From Paracoccus sp. DMF-8 (GTDB taxonomy: Bacteria; Pseudomonadota; Alphaproteobacteria; Rhodobacterales; Rhodobacteraceae), in assembly GCF_029309835.1 (NCBI RefSeq), contig NZ_JARJHL010000005.1:434001-498000 (forward strand): a stretch of DNA of 64,000 nt, read 5' to 3'. Of this stretch, positions 25,848 to 34,618 are shown one piece after another (the stretch's first letter is position 1; the number at the start of each line of letters is the position of its first letter). The position numbers and the translations under genes were made by a program. The notes beneath the pieces were generated by a model that saw only the letters and a program-made list of their open reading frames with translations, had not been told where the DNA came from and made no database searches.

Positions 25848-27158
25848 ATGCCCTCGGCCCCGAACCAATACCGCTACCCCTGCGAGAATTGCGGCGCCAG
25901 CCTTGAATTCTCTCCGGGGCAGCAAAAACTGGTCTGCCCCTATTGCGGCCACGAACAGGACATCGGACCGGGCGCCTCCCGCGCGCCGGGACGGCAAAGC
26001 GATGGCGGCGCCGATGGCAGCGGCGCAATCCTGCTGGATCCGTCGACGGGCCGGGCGCTGCAATGGGACGCGGGCCACAAATCGCCCGAACTTGCGGAAA
26101 TCCCGCTGGAAAAGGGGCTGCGCATCGACCGCGACAGCGACCTGACCGAAAGCCATCGCACGCTGTCCTGCCCGAATTGCGGATCGAAGATCGAGGTGAC
26201 CTCGGAACAGACGGCCTCGACCTGCCCGTTCTGCGCAACCCCGGTCGTGACCGATACCGGCCGGACGCGGCTGATCAAGCCGCAGGGCGTCCTGCCCTTT
26301 GTCATCAGCGAGGCGCAGGCGAAATCCGCACTGGAGGATTGGCTCAGCGGGCTGTGGTTCGCGCCTTCGGGCCTGACCGCCTATGCCCGGCGCGGGCGCA
26401 GGATGGCCGGGGTCTATTCGCCCTTCTGGACATTCGACGCCACCACGCGGTCGCAATATTCCGGCCAGCGCGGCGATTACTATTATGAAACCCAATGGGT
26501 CACGACCGTCATCGACGGCAAGACGCAGCAGGTGCCGCGTCAGGTCCAGAAAATCCGCTGGACCCCGGTCAGCGGGCGGATCGGGCGGCATTTCAACGAT
26601 GTGCTGGTGCTGGCCGCGACCTCGCTGCCGCGCCGCTTTACCGATGCGCTGGCGCCCTGGGACCTGTCGCATCTGGCGACCTACCGCCCCGAATACCTGT
26701 CGGGCTTTCTGGCCGAGGGCTATACCGTCGCCCTCGCCGATGGCCACCAGATCGCGCGGCAGGAAATGGCGGGCGTCATTGCCATGGATGCGCGCCGCGA
26801 CATCGGCGGCAATGTCCAGCGCATCGACCGGCTGTCGACCGACTGGTCCGGGGAAACCTTCAAGCATATCATGCTGCCGATCTGGTCCGCCGCCTATCGC
26901 TACAACGGCAAAAGCTATCGCTTTGTCGTCAATGGCCAGTCGGGCCGGGTGCAGGGCGAACGGCCGTGGTCGGTGTGGAAAATCGCGCTGGCGGTGCTGC
27001 TGGCACTGATCGTCGCAGCGGTGATCGCCTATGGCAGCCAGGCGATGAGCGCCGAGCCTGCCCATGCGCCGACAGGCGCAGTTAGCGCAAACATTTCTTT
27101 CCCTGCCCGTCATGACCTTGGCAGAGCCATTCTCGGGTATCAGCCACGAACGGGATAG
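25848..27158 (+). CDS. TFIIB-type zinc-ribbon membrane protein (YdjG-like)
   Basis: A 436-residue protein with two zinc ribbons (Cys12, Cys15, Cys30, Cys33; and Cys108, Cys111, Cys126, Cys129). A large beta-rich domain (GVYSPFWTFDATTRSQYSGQ, GYTVALADGHQIARQEMAGV) and one C-terminal transmembrane helix (about 378-397, IALAVLLALIVAAVIA) follow. Such proteins are often misnamed primosomal protein N'. Organisation matches Bacillus YdjG, which partners an SPFH protein at the membrane. The tail after the helix is atypical, and the stop lies only 17 bases before the next gene, so a small indel near 27050-27080 is possible. Confidence 0.85.
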   Translation: MPSAPNQYRYPCENCGASLEFSPGQQKLVCPYCGHEQDIGPGASRAPGRQSDGGADGSGAILLDPSTGRALQWDAGHKSPELAEIPLEKGLRIDRDSDLTESHRTLSCPNCGSKIEVTSEQTASTCPFCATPVVTDTGRTRLIKPQGVLPFVISEAQAKSALEDWLSGLWFAPSGLTAYARRGRRMAGVYSPFWTFDATTRSQYSGQRGDYYYETQWVTTVIDGKTQQVPRQVQKIRWTPVSGRIGRHFNDVLVLAATSLPRRFTDALAPWDLSHLATYRPEYLSGFLAEGYTVALADGHQIARQEMAGVIAMDARRDIGGNVQRIDRLSTDWSGETFKHIMLPIWSAAYRYNGKSYRFVVNGQSGRVQGERPWSVWKIALAVLLALIVAAVIAYGSQAMSAEPAHAPTGAVSANISFPARHDLGRAILGYQPRTG

Positions 27159-27174
27159 GACCAAGAGGGGCAAG

Positions 27175-28095
27175 ATGATCCTTTGCGCAGGTGGATCGCT
27201 GATCGACATGGTGCCGGGTGAAGGCGGTTTCCGGCCCCTGCCCGGCGGCGCGGTCTATAATACGGCGGTGGCGCTTGGCCGTCTTGGGGTCAGCACGGGA
27301 TATCTCTGGCCGATCTCGACCGATCCCTTCGGGCAGGCGCTGGTCGCGCCGCTGACACAGGCAGGCGTCGATATCAGCCTGTGCCCGCGCACCGACCGGC
27401 TGACGACGCTGGCCTTTGTCACGCTGACCGGGTCGGAAGCGCGCTATTCCTTTTACGACGAAGGTTCGGCCGGGCGGATGTTTTCGGCGGCCGAACTGCC
27501 CGATCTGCCGCAAGAGGTGCAGGCGCTGTTCATCGGCGGCATCAGCCTGGTTCCCGACCCCTGCGGCGCCGCCATCGAGGTGCTGGCCGAACGCGCCCGC
27601 GCGCGCGGCATCCCGGTGATGCTGGACCCGAATATCCGCCCGTTTTTTATCAAGGACTCTGCGGCCTATCGCGCGCGTCTGGAACGGCTGATCGCGCTGG
27701 CGGATTTCGTCAAGCTGTCGGCGGATGATCTGGACTGGCTGGCCCCCGGACAGGACCACGCCGAAACCGTCGCCCGGATCCTTGCCGCAGGCCCTTCGGT
27801 CGTGTTCCGCACCAGCGGCGCCGAGGGCGCGACCGCGCATCACGCGGGCGGCGCGCAAAGCGTCCCGGCGCAACGTGTCACCGTCGCCGATACGATCGGG
27901 GCGGGCGATACCTTCAACGCGGGCGTTCTGGCCGCGCTGGCGGCGGCGAGCGCCCTGACCGCGCGCGCCCATGATCTGGCCCCGCTTGATCAGATCTTGG
28001 CCGATGCACTGGCCCACGGCATCCGCACGGCGGCCATCACCGTGTCACGCGCAGGCGCCAACCCGCCCTGGGCGCACGAATTGGGTCAGGGCTGA
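27175..28095 (+). CDS. PfkB-family carbohydrate kinase (fructokinase-like)
   Basis: Ribokinase/PfkB-type sugar kinase of 306 residues. MILCAGGSLIDMVPGEGGF is the N-terminal PfkB signature, and VADTIGAGDTFNAGVLAALA holds the anion hole and catalytic Asp. PGGAVYNTAVALGRLG is the substrate-binding block. The sequence resembles fructokinases, but the substrate is not certain. GAGGGG precedes the ATG at 27175. It follows the zinc-ribbon gene by 16 bases, but a functional link to that cluster is not obvious. Confidence 0.9.
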   Translation: MILCAGGSLIDMVPGEGGFRPLPGGAVYNTAVALGRLGVSTGYLWPISTDPFGQALVAPLTQAGVDISLCPRTDRLTTLAFVTLTGSEARYSFYDEGSAGRMFSAAELPDLPQEVQALFIGGISLVPDPCGAAIEVLAERARARGIPVMLDPNIRPFFIKDSAAYRARLERLIALADFVKLSADDLDWLAPGQDHAETVARILAAGPSVVFRTSGAEGATAHHAGGAQSVPAQRVTVADTIGAGDTFNAGVLAALAAASALTARAHDLAPLDQILADALAHGIRTAAITVSRAGANPPWAHELGQG

Positions 28096-28441
28096 GCCGC
28101 AATCGCGCGGCAGAGGGCGAAAAGATCCTCTGCCTGCAATTGGCCACGCGCCACATGACAAGCCGCAACCGAATGCGGGGGCGGAAGGCAGCATCACGCG
28201 CTGTGGCGGCGGTTGCTGGATCACCCGCAATCGCGCGCGCGAAGGGGCGCCCGTCTGTCCCGGCTGACCCGTTTCTGATGACTGTCGGCAAACAAAGGCG
28301 TGGGTGGCGCAAAATCCGTTTCGGGCGATTCTGCGGAACGGATTGGCGCGGTTCCGGGGGCTTCACGCCCCTGCACGGCAGGAAACGGCGGATGCGATCA
28401 AAAGGCTTGATCCGCGCGGCAAGGAACCTCGGCGGGCCGGG
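28096..28441. other. gene-free interval between convergent genes
   Basis: No coding frame with family features is visible. Two hairpins are present: GGCAGAGG/CCTCTGCC (28109-28134), 14 bases after the PfkB-kinase stop and without a U tract, and AATCCGTT/AACGGATT around 28313-28341. The former may end the kinase transcript. The rest shows nothing I can name. Confidence 0.5.
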
Positions 28442-29749
28442 TCACAGCGCGGCGAATTCCGCCTGCTGGCGTTCGGTCCAGCGCACGTCCAGACGCAGGC
28501 CATCCTCGGTCTGGGTTTCCGCGGTCACGACGCCCTTGCCATGCAGCCATGCACGGCGGCGGCCATCGCCATGGGCCAGCATCACGACATCGTCCTGCAC
28601 CGGTTCGGACAAGGCGACGGTCAGGGCCTGATCAATGGTGTCCAGCAGATCGTCCAGACCTTCGCCGGTCAGCGCGCTGACCGCCTGAATCGCATCATGG
28701 CGGCGGTCGGTGCGGCGCAGCGCAGCGCGGGTTTCAGGCGACAGCGCGTCGATCTTGTTCCAGACCTCGACCAGCGCCACGTCATCGGCGACACCCAGAC
28801 TGTCCAGAATATCGCCGACATCGCCGGCCTGTTCCTCGGTTTCCGGGTGGCTGATGTCGCGGACATGCAGGATCAGATCGGCCTCCAGCACCTCTTCCAG
28901 CGTGGCGCGGAAGGCGGCGACCAGTTCATGCGGCAGGTCGCTGATGAAACCCACCGTATCCGACAGGATCACCCGCCGCCCCGAAGGCAGGCGCAACTGC
29001 CGCATGGTCGGGTCCAGCGTCGCGAAAAGCTGGTCCTTGGCGACCACGTCCGCGCCGGTCAACCGGTTGAACAGCGTCGATTTTCCGGCGTTGGTATAGC
29101 CCACCAGCGCGACAATCGGATAGGGCACCTTGGCGCGCGACTTGCGGTGCAATTCGCGGGTCTTGACGACCTTTTCCAACTGGCGGCGCAGCCAGGTCAT
29201 CTGTTCGTCGATGGCGCGGCGGTCGGCCTCGATCTGGGTTTCGCCGGGGCCGCCGACGAAACCAAGCCCGCCGCGCTGCCGTTCAAGGTGGGTCCAGGCC
29301 CGAACCAGCCGGGTGCGCTGATAGGCCAGCGCCGCCAGTTCGACCTGCAGGACGCCTTCGCGGGTCTGGGCACGGTCGGCAAAGATTTCCAGGATCAGCC
29401 CGGTCCGGTCCAGAATCTTGACGCCCCATTCCTTTTCCAGGTTGCGCTGCTGCACCGGCGTCACCGGCCCGTCGATCAGCACCAGCTCGGCGCCCTCGCC
29501 ATCCGCCGCAGCCTTCAGCTGTTCGGCGATTTCCTGACGCTTGCCCTTGGAAAACAACATGCCCGCTTCGGGGCTGCGCAGGCGCACGACCTCGGCCCCT
29601 TCGACCGTGATCGCGGGCAGGGCATGGGCCAGCGCCACGGCTTCCTCCAGCGCAAGGCCGGGTTCGCGACGTGTGCGGGAATTTCCCAGATCGGGATGCA
29701 GGACATAGGCCCGCGTCGGGCGGGACTCGGTCTCTGTCAGTTCGCCCAA
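28442..29749 (-). CDS. hflX: ribosome-associated GTPase HflX
   Basis: GTPase of 435 residues that binds the ribosome 50S subunit and helps split stalled ribosomes. An N-terminal HflX domain (AYVLHPDLGNSRTRREPGL, LVLIDGPVTPVQQRNLEKEW) and coiled coil precede the G domain. G-motifs are GYTNAGKSTLFN, DTVGFISDLPHELVAAF and VWNKIDAL. RGGLGFVGGPGETQIEADRR is family-specific. Translation appears to start at TTG directly after the hfq stop (TGATTG), with GAGGA inside hfq as ribosome-binding site. The hfq-hflX order is widely conserved. Confidence 0.95.
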   Translation of the reverse strand: MGELTETESRPTRAYVLHPDLGNSRTRREPGLALEEAVALAHALPAITVEGAEVVRLRSPEAGMLFSKGKRQEIAEQLKAAADGEGAELVLIDGPVTPVQQRNLEKEWGVKILDRTGLILEIFADRAQTREGVLQVELAALAYQRTRLVRAWTHLERQRGGLGFVGGPGETQIEADRRAIDEQMTWLRRQLEKVVKTRELHRKSRAKVPYPIVALVGYTNAGKSTLFNRLTGADVVAKDQLFATLDPTMRQLRLPSGRRVILSDTVGFISDLPHELVAAFRATLEEVLEADLILHVRDISHPETEEQAGDVGDILDSLGVADDVALVEVWNKIDALSPETRAALRRTDRRHDAIQAVSALTGEGLDDLLDTIDQALTVALSEPVQDDVVMLAHGDGRRRAWLHGKGVVTAETQTEDGLRLDVRWTERQQAEFAAL

Positions 29750-29983
29750 TCAGTCCTCGCCTTCGTAAAGGCTGATCGGCTGGCCCGGCATGATGGTGGA
29801 AATCGCATGTTTATACACAAGCTGCGACTGACCGTCACGGCGCAGAAGAACGCAGAAGTTGTCGAACCAGGTGATCACGCCTTGCAGCTTGACGCCGTTG
29901 ATCAGAAAGATCGTCACCGGCACCTTGCCCTTGCGGACGTTGTTCAGGAATGCATCCTGCAGATTTTGCTTGTCACCGGCCAT
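29750..29983 (-). CDS. hfq: RNA chaperone Hfq
   Basis: Sm-like RNA chaperone of 77 residues that forms hexamers and pairs small RNAs with mRNAs. Sm1 motif: [20 protein letters not shown], with [15 protein letters not shown]; Sm2: [19 protein letters not shown] precedes the ATG. It is followed without a gap by hflX. A 104-base interval separates it from the trkH stop upstream. Confidence 0.97.
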   Translation of the reverse strand: MAGDKQNLQDAFLNNVRKGKVPVTIFLINGVKLQGVITWFDNFCVLLRRDGQSQLVYKHAISTIMPGQPISLYEGED

Positions 29984-30087
29984 CGAACCCTCCCGGTTCC
30001 TTCCTTATGTTTTGCCAACACTTATGTGAGCGGGACGGCCCATGCAAGCCAAGCCGTGATTATCCGCGATTTTGCCGTGGCTGCGCG

Positions 30088-31679
30088 CTATCTGCGCCAT
30101 ATTTCCGGGTTGAACAGGGCCAGAAGTGCCAAAGTTTCGATCCGTCCGACGATCATGGCGCCCGCCAGAACGGCTTTTGTCGGATCGGGCAGCCCCGCCC
30201 AACCGGCCCAGGGGGCGCCCGCAGATCCCGCAGACCCCTCGAAGGAAGGGGTCAGGGGAATCGCCCCGGCAAGCTGTCCGGTGTTGGTCAGGGCGGCAAT
30301 CGACAGGATCGTCGCGCTTTCGAACTGGATCGCCTGCAGCGAAACCAGCGCCACGACGACCGCGATCGACAGCGCGAACAGCATGAAAAAGACGAAGGAC
30401 AAAAAGCCGCCTTCGGCCCGCAGACGGCGCAGCATGCGCCCGCCGCCGCCGATGGAATGGGGGTGGATCAGCTTTTCCATCTCGCGTTCGCTATGGGCGG
30501 CAAGGGCATAGACGCGCAAGAGCTTGACGCCCCCCGCCGCCGTCGCGACGCCGCCGCCCATCATCGCCAGCCCTGCAAGAATCAGCCCCGGCGCGGTCAG
30601 CCCCGACCAATGCCGGGCGCCCTGCCATTCGACGGAATTCCAGCCTGTCGTGGTCAGATAGCTCAGCCCGTTGAACATCCCCCCCCAGGCCGCCGAAGCC
30701 GCGCTGTCGATCCGCGCCATGAAGCCGTTGCCATTGTTGCCATAGCTGATTTCCAGCGCGCCGATGAAATGGCGACCGAACAGGATCGCAGCGACCGACA
30801 GCACCACGGCAGCGGCCAGCCGCAATTCGGGGTCGCTGCGCCAGCTTTCGCTGGCCAGCAACTCTCCGCCCCCGGCCAGAAGCGCCGCGACAGCGCCGGG
30901 ATCAGAAAGACGAAAATCGCGATTTCGCCGGGGATACCGCTGACCTGACCTTCGTGCCCGGTCTGGATGGCGATGCCGCTGGTCGACAGCGTGCCCATCG
31001 CCCGGCTCAGCGCCATCGGCCCGGTGTCGCCCAGCATCAGCAACAGCATCCACAGCCCAAGCGTCAGCCCGGCATAGACCGGAAAGACATCGCGCCCGGC
31101 CCGCAAGACGCGCATCACCGGGTCGCTGGCCCCGGCCGCCGGTGCGACATGCAGCCCCTGCCCCCGCTGCGGGCCGCCCTCCTGATAGGGCGAGGACATG
31201 ATTTCAAACCCCCCGATGCGCAAGGGCGCCATGATCGAAATCGCCGCGACCAGCATGAACAGCCCGCCCATCCAGCCGACCAGCGCCCGCCACAGATGCA
31301 AGGGCGCGGGCAGCGCCTCGGCCGAATACAGCGAGGCGCCGGTGGTGGTCAGGCAGGACACCATTTCCCACCATGCGTTGAACAGCCCGGTATCGGGCAG
31401 CGCGACCAGCACCGGCACGGCCAGCATCACGGGCAGCAGAACCATCGTGCCCAGCATCGTCAGCAGCATGGTCCGCGTCGTATCCCCCGCAGGCGCCGCC
31501 GCTGTCGCCAGCGCCGTCACCGCGATCAGCACCAGCGACACGGCCGAGGACATGGCGAAGATCCGCGCCAGTTCGTCCTGTTCCAGCGCCGCCGCATAGG
31601 CCGCCGGCACCAGCATGGCCAGCGCCCCCACCCCGGCCAGGATCACCATCAAAGGCAGGTGGCTGAGCAGCCGCAACAT
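30088..31679 (-). CDS. trkH: Trk potassium uptake channel subunit TrkH (frameshifted)
   Basis: Membrane subunit of the Trk potassium importer. The N-terminal part has SCLTTTGASLYSAEALP (first selectivity-filter-like loop) and STSGIAIQTGHEG. The C-terminal part, in another frame, has LSYLTTTGWNSVEWQG and SIAALTNTGQLAG filter loops and ends VGRIETLALLALFNPEIWRR. The frames meet near 30891: TCGCGGCGC should read TCGGCGGCGC, one base more, giving PALSAALLAGGGELLAS. The corrected product is 530 residues. It lies 8 bases after trkA. In the known Rhodobacter order trkA-trkH follow ntrX. Confidence 0.93.
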
Positions 31680-31687
31680 CCCGCCCC

Positions 31688-33064
31688 TTAGAAAAAGTCG
31701 ATCGAGACCTGCAGCAGGCGCTCGACCTCGGGGACGTCATGGGCCAGCGCGAACAGGACGATGATATCGCCCTCTTCGACGCGCAGATTGCCGACGGGTT
31801 TGTGGATCTTGCCGCCCTTTTGCACCGCGCCCAGCAATACCCCTTCAGGAAAGTCGATATCGCGCACCGGACGCCCCGAAATCGGCGAGGTGGACAGGAC
31901 CTGCGCCTCGATCACCTCGGCCTCGGCATCGCCGATGGAATAGATGTCGCGGACGCGGCCGTGGCGGACATGGCGCAGGATGGTGGACACGGTGGTCGCG
32001 CGCGGGTTGATGAAGGCGTCGATGTCCAATGCCCCCATCAGCGGCATCATCGTCGGGTCATTGACCAGCGAAATCGCCATTTTCGCCCCCGCCTGCTTGC
32101 CGCGCACGGCAGCGAGGATATTCGTCTTGTCGTCATCGGTGACCACGACCACGGCATCGGCCTGCGCCATGCCGGCCTCTTCCAGCAGTTCGGCGGACAT
32201 GCCGTCGCCGTTCAGGACGATGGTGCGCTGCAAGACATCGGCGGCCTGTTCGGCCCGCGCCCGGTCGCGTTCGATCAGGCGGCAGCGGATGCGTTCGGGG
32301 CGCTGTTCCAGTTCTGTCGCGATCGACAGGCCGACATTGCCCGCCCCGATGATGACGACACGTTCCTGTTTCGCATGGGGTTTGCCAAAGATTTCCAGCG
32401 TGCGCTCGATATCTTCGGTCAGGGTAAAGATATAGATCTGGTCGCCCGCAAACAGCTGATCGCCGGGTTCCGGGGCGAACAGCCGCTCTCCGCGCCTGAC
32501 GCCCACGACAATCGCGCTGAGGCTGGTGAACATCTCGTCCAGCTGGCGCAGGGGCGTGTTCAGCGCGGCGCAATCGGCATCCAGCGCGATCCCCAGCAGT
32601 TGCAGCCGCCCGTCCAGAAAGGTTTCCGTGTCGAAGGTCGAGGGCGTGGACAGCCGCTGCATCGCCGCCCGCGCGACCTCTCGCTCGGGGCTGATGACGA
32701 CGTCGATGGGCAGATGTTCGGTGCGATACAGGTCCGAATACATCGCCTGCAGATAGGCGGCAGACCGCAACCGGGCGATCTTGCGCGAGACCTGAAACAC
32801 CGTATGGGCGACCTGACAGGTGACCATGTTCACCTCGTCCGAACTGGTCGCGGCAATGACCAGATCGGCATCGCGCGCGCCGGCCCGGTCCAGCACGTCG
32901 GGATGGCTGGCAAAGCCCGTCACCGCCTGCACATCCAGCGCGTCGGATGCCCGCCGCGTCAGTTCGGCATTGGTATCGACGACGGTCACGTCGTTGCGTT
33001 CGTTCGACAGATGGCGGGCGATGTTCCAGCCGACCTGCCCCAGACCGCAAATGATGATCTTCAT
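31688..33064 (-). CDS. trkA: Trk potassium transporter NAD-binding subunit TrkA
   Basis: Cytosolic regulator of TrkH, 458 residues. It contains two RCK_N/RCK_C units; the first dinucleotide-binding loop is MKIIICGLGQVGWNIARHL, the second VVIIGAGNVGLSIATELEQR. Each is followed by a TrkA_C domain (FDTETFLDGRLQLLG; IEAQVLSTSPISGRPVRDID). I chose the ATG at 33064, which begins the first Rossmann strand; an open extension to 33151 has no family similarity. A 165-base interval separates it from ntrX, so it may have its own promoter. Confidence 0.96.
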   Translation of the reverse strand: MKIIICGLGQVGWNIARHLSNERNDVTVVDTNAELTRRASDALDVQAVTGFASHPDVLDRAGARDADLVIAATSSDEVNMVTCQVAHTVFQVSRKIARLRSAAYLQAMYSDLYRTEHLPIDVVISPEREVARAAMQRLSTPSTFDTETFLDGRLQLLGIALDADCAALNTPLRQLDEMFTSLSAIVVGVRRGERLFAPEPGDQLFAGDQIYIFTLTEDIERTLEIFGKPHAKQERVVIIGAGNVGLSIATELEQRPERIRCRLIERDRARAEQAADVLQRTIVLNGDGMSAELLEEAGMAQADAVVVVTDDDKTNILAAVRGKQAGAKMAISLVNDPTMMPLMGALDIDAFINPRATTVSTILRHVRHGRVRDIYSIGDAEAEVIEAQVLSTSPISGRPVRDIDFPEGVLLGAVQKGGKIHKPVGNLRVEEGDIIVLFALAHDVPEVERLLQVSIDFF

Positions 33065-33229
33065 GTTCCGCCTGTCTTGCTTGCCGTGGGACCGTCCCGC
33101 CCCTTGCAGGATTAGCGCAAGCCGCGGCGAAAAAGAACAGGCCGCGCACATCCCCGCTGAAATCGGATCAGGAAACCATCCGCCGTCGAAACCCGGCCGC
33201 TTCCCGGCAAAACGCTGAAACCGGCGCCC

Positions 33230-34618
33230 TTACATCGTCGCGGCTTCCTCTTCGATGCGGACGCCGCCGACCACGCCAAGCGATTTCAGCTTGCGGTGCA
33301 GGGCGCTGCGCTCCATGCCGACGAATTGCGCGGTGCGGCTGATATTGCCGCCGAAACGGTTGATCTGGGCCAGCAGATATTCGCGTTCGAACAGTTCACG
33401 CGCCTCGCGCAGGGCAAGGCTGGTGATCTGGGGGCCAAGCGCCAGAACATCGCTGCCATCGGTGCCGCTGCCCTGGGTTTCCAGTTCCGCGGGCTGGATC
33501 GGGCCGTTGCTGTCGGCCAGAATCAGCACCCGTTCGATGACATTGCGCAACTGGCGGATATTGCCCGGCCAGCGCATGGATTGCAGCGCGGCGACGGTTT
33601 CCTCGGGCAGGGGGCGCAGCGGCAGGCCCTGCGCGGCGTTGAACTGTTCGATGAACTGTTCGGCCAGCAGCGGGATATCCTCGCGCCGTTCGGCCAGCGA
33701 AGGCACGGCAATGGGCACGACATTCAGCCGGTCATACAATTCCTGCCGGAACCGGCCCGCCGCGATCTCGGCCGCCAGATCGCGGTTGGTCGAGGAAATC
33801 ACCCGCAGGTCGACCCGCACCTTGTCGGTGCCGCCCGCGCGGGTGAATTGCTGTTCGGTCAGCACCCGCAGGATCTTGGGCTGGGTGCCCGGCGGCATGT
33901 CGGACACCTCGTCGAAATAGACGATGCCGCCATGGGCCTGTTCCAGCAGGCCCGGTTCAATGCCGCGTTCGGGGGTTTCGCGGCCGAACAGCACTTCTTC
34001 CATGCGCTCGGGCTCGATGGCGGCGGATGACACCGTGACGAACGGCTGGCCCGCGCGCGGGGATTGGGCGTGGATATAGCGCGCGGCCATTTCCTTGCCC
34101 GTCCCCGGCTCTCCGGTCAGCATGACGCGGCCGTTCGATTTGGCGACCTTGTCCAACTGGTCACGCAACCGCTTGAAGGACGACGAATGGCCCAGCATTT
34201 CCGCCTGACGCACCTCGCCACGCCTGAGCTGGTTGTTTTCGCGCCGCAGCCGGTTGGTTTCCATCGCGCGATTCACGACGACCATCAACTGGTCGATGTT
34301 AAAGGGCTTTTCGATAAAGTCATAAGCCCCCTGCTTGATCGCCGCCACAGCGATTTCGATATTGCCATGGCCGGAAATGATGATGACCGGCACATCGGGA
34401 TTGTTGCGCTTGACCTGTTTCAGGATGTCGATCCCGTCCATCCGGCTGTCCTTCAGCCAGATATCCAGCACCATCAACGCGGGTTCCGCGCTATTGAGTT
34501 CCGCAATCGCCTGATCGGAATTCGCGGCCATCCGCGTCGCGAAACCTTCATCGCGCAGAATGTCGGACACCAGTTCGCGAATGTCCTTTTCATCATCGAC
34601 AATCAGAATATCATTCAT
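33230..34618 (-). CDS. ntrX: nitrogen/redox response regulator NtrX
   Basis: Response regulator of 462 residues paired with NtrY. Receiver domain 1-120 (ILIVDDEKDIRELVSDILRD, phospho-Asp in LMVLDIWLKDSRMDG, KPFNID). AAA+ domain with Walker A GEPGTGKEMAAR and Walker B GIVYFDEVSDMP. Fis-type DNA-binding helix at the end (ISRTAQFVGMERSALHRKLK). The sigma-54 contact loop GAFTGA is not present; LFGRETPERGIEPGLLEQAH stands in its place, as is usual for NtrX of this order. Its ATG overlaps the ntrY stop by four bases. Confidence 0.96.
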   Translation of the reverse strand: MNDILIVDDEKDIRELVSDILRDEGFATRMAANSDQAIAELNSAEPALMVLDIWLKDSRMDGIDILKQVKRNNPDVPVIIISGHGNIEIAVAAIKQGAYDFIEKPFNIDQLMVVVNRAMETNRLRRENNQLRRGEVRQAEMLGHSSSFKRLRDQLDKVAKSNGRVMLTGEPGTGKEMAARYIHAQSPRAGQPFVTVSSAAIEPERMEEVLFGRETPERGIEPGLLEQAHGGIVYFDEVSDMPPGTQPKILRVLTEQQFTRAGGTDKVRVDLRVISSTNRDLAAEIAAGRFRQELYDRLNVVPIAVPSLAERREDIPLLAEQFIEQFNAAQGLPLRPLPEETVAALQSMRWPGNIRQLRNVIERVLILADSNGPIQPAELETQGSGTDGSDVLALGPQITSLALREARELFEREYLLAQINRFGGNISRTAQFVGMERSALHRKLKSLGVVGGVRIEEEAATM

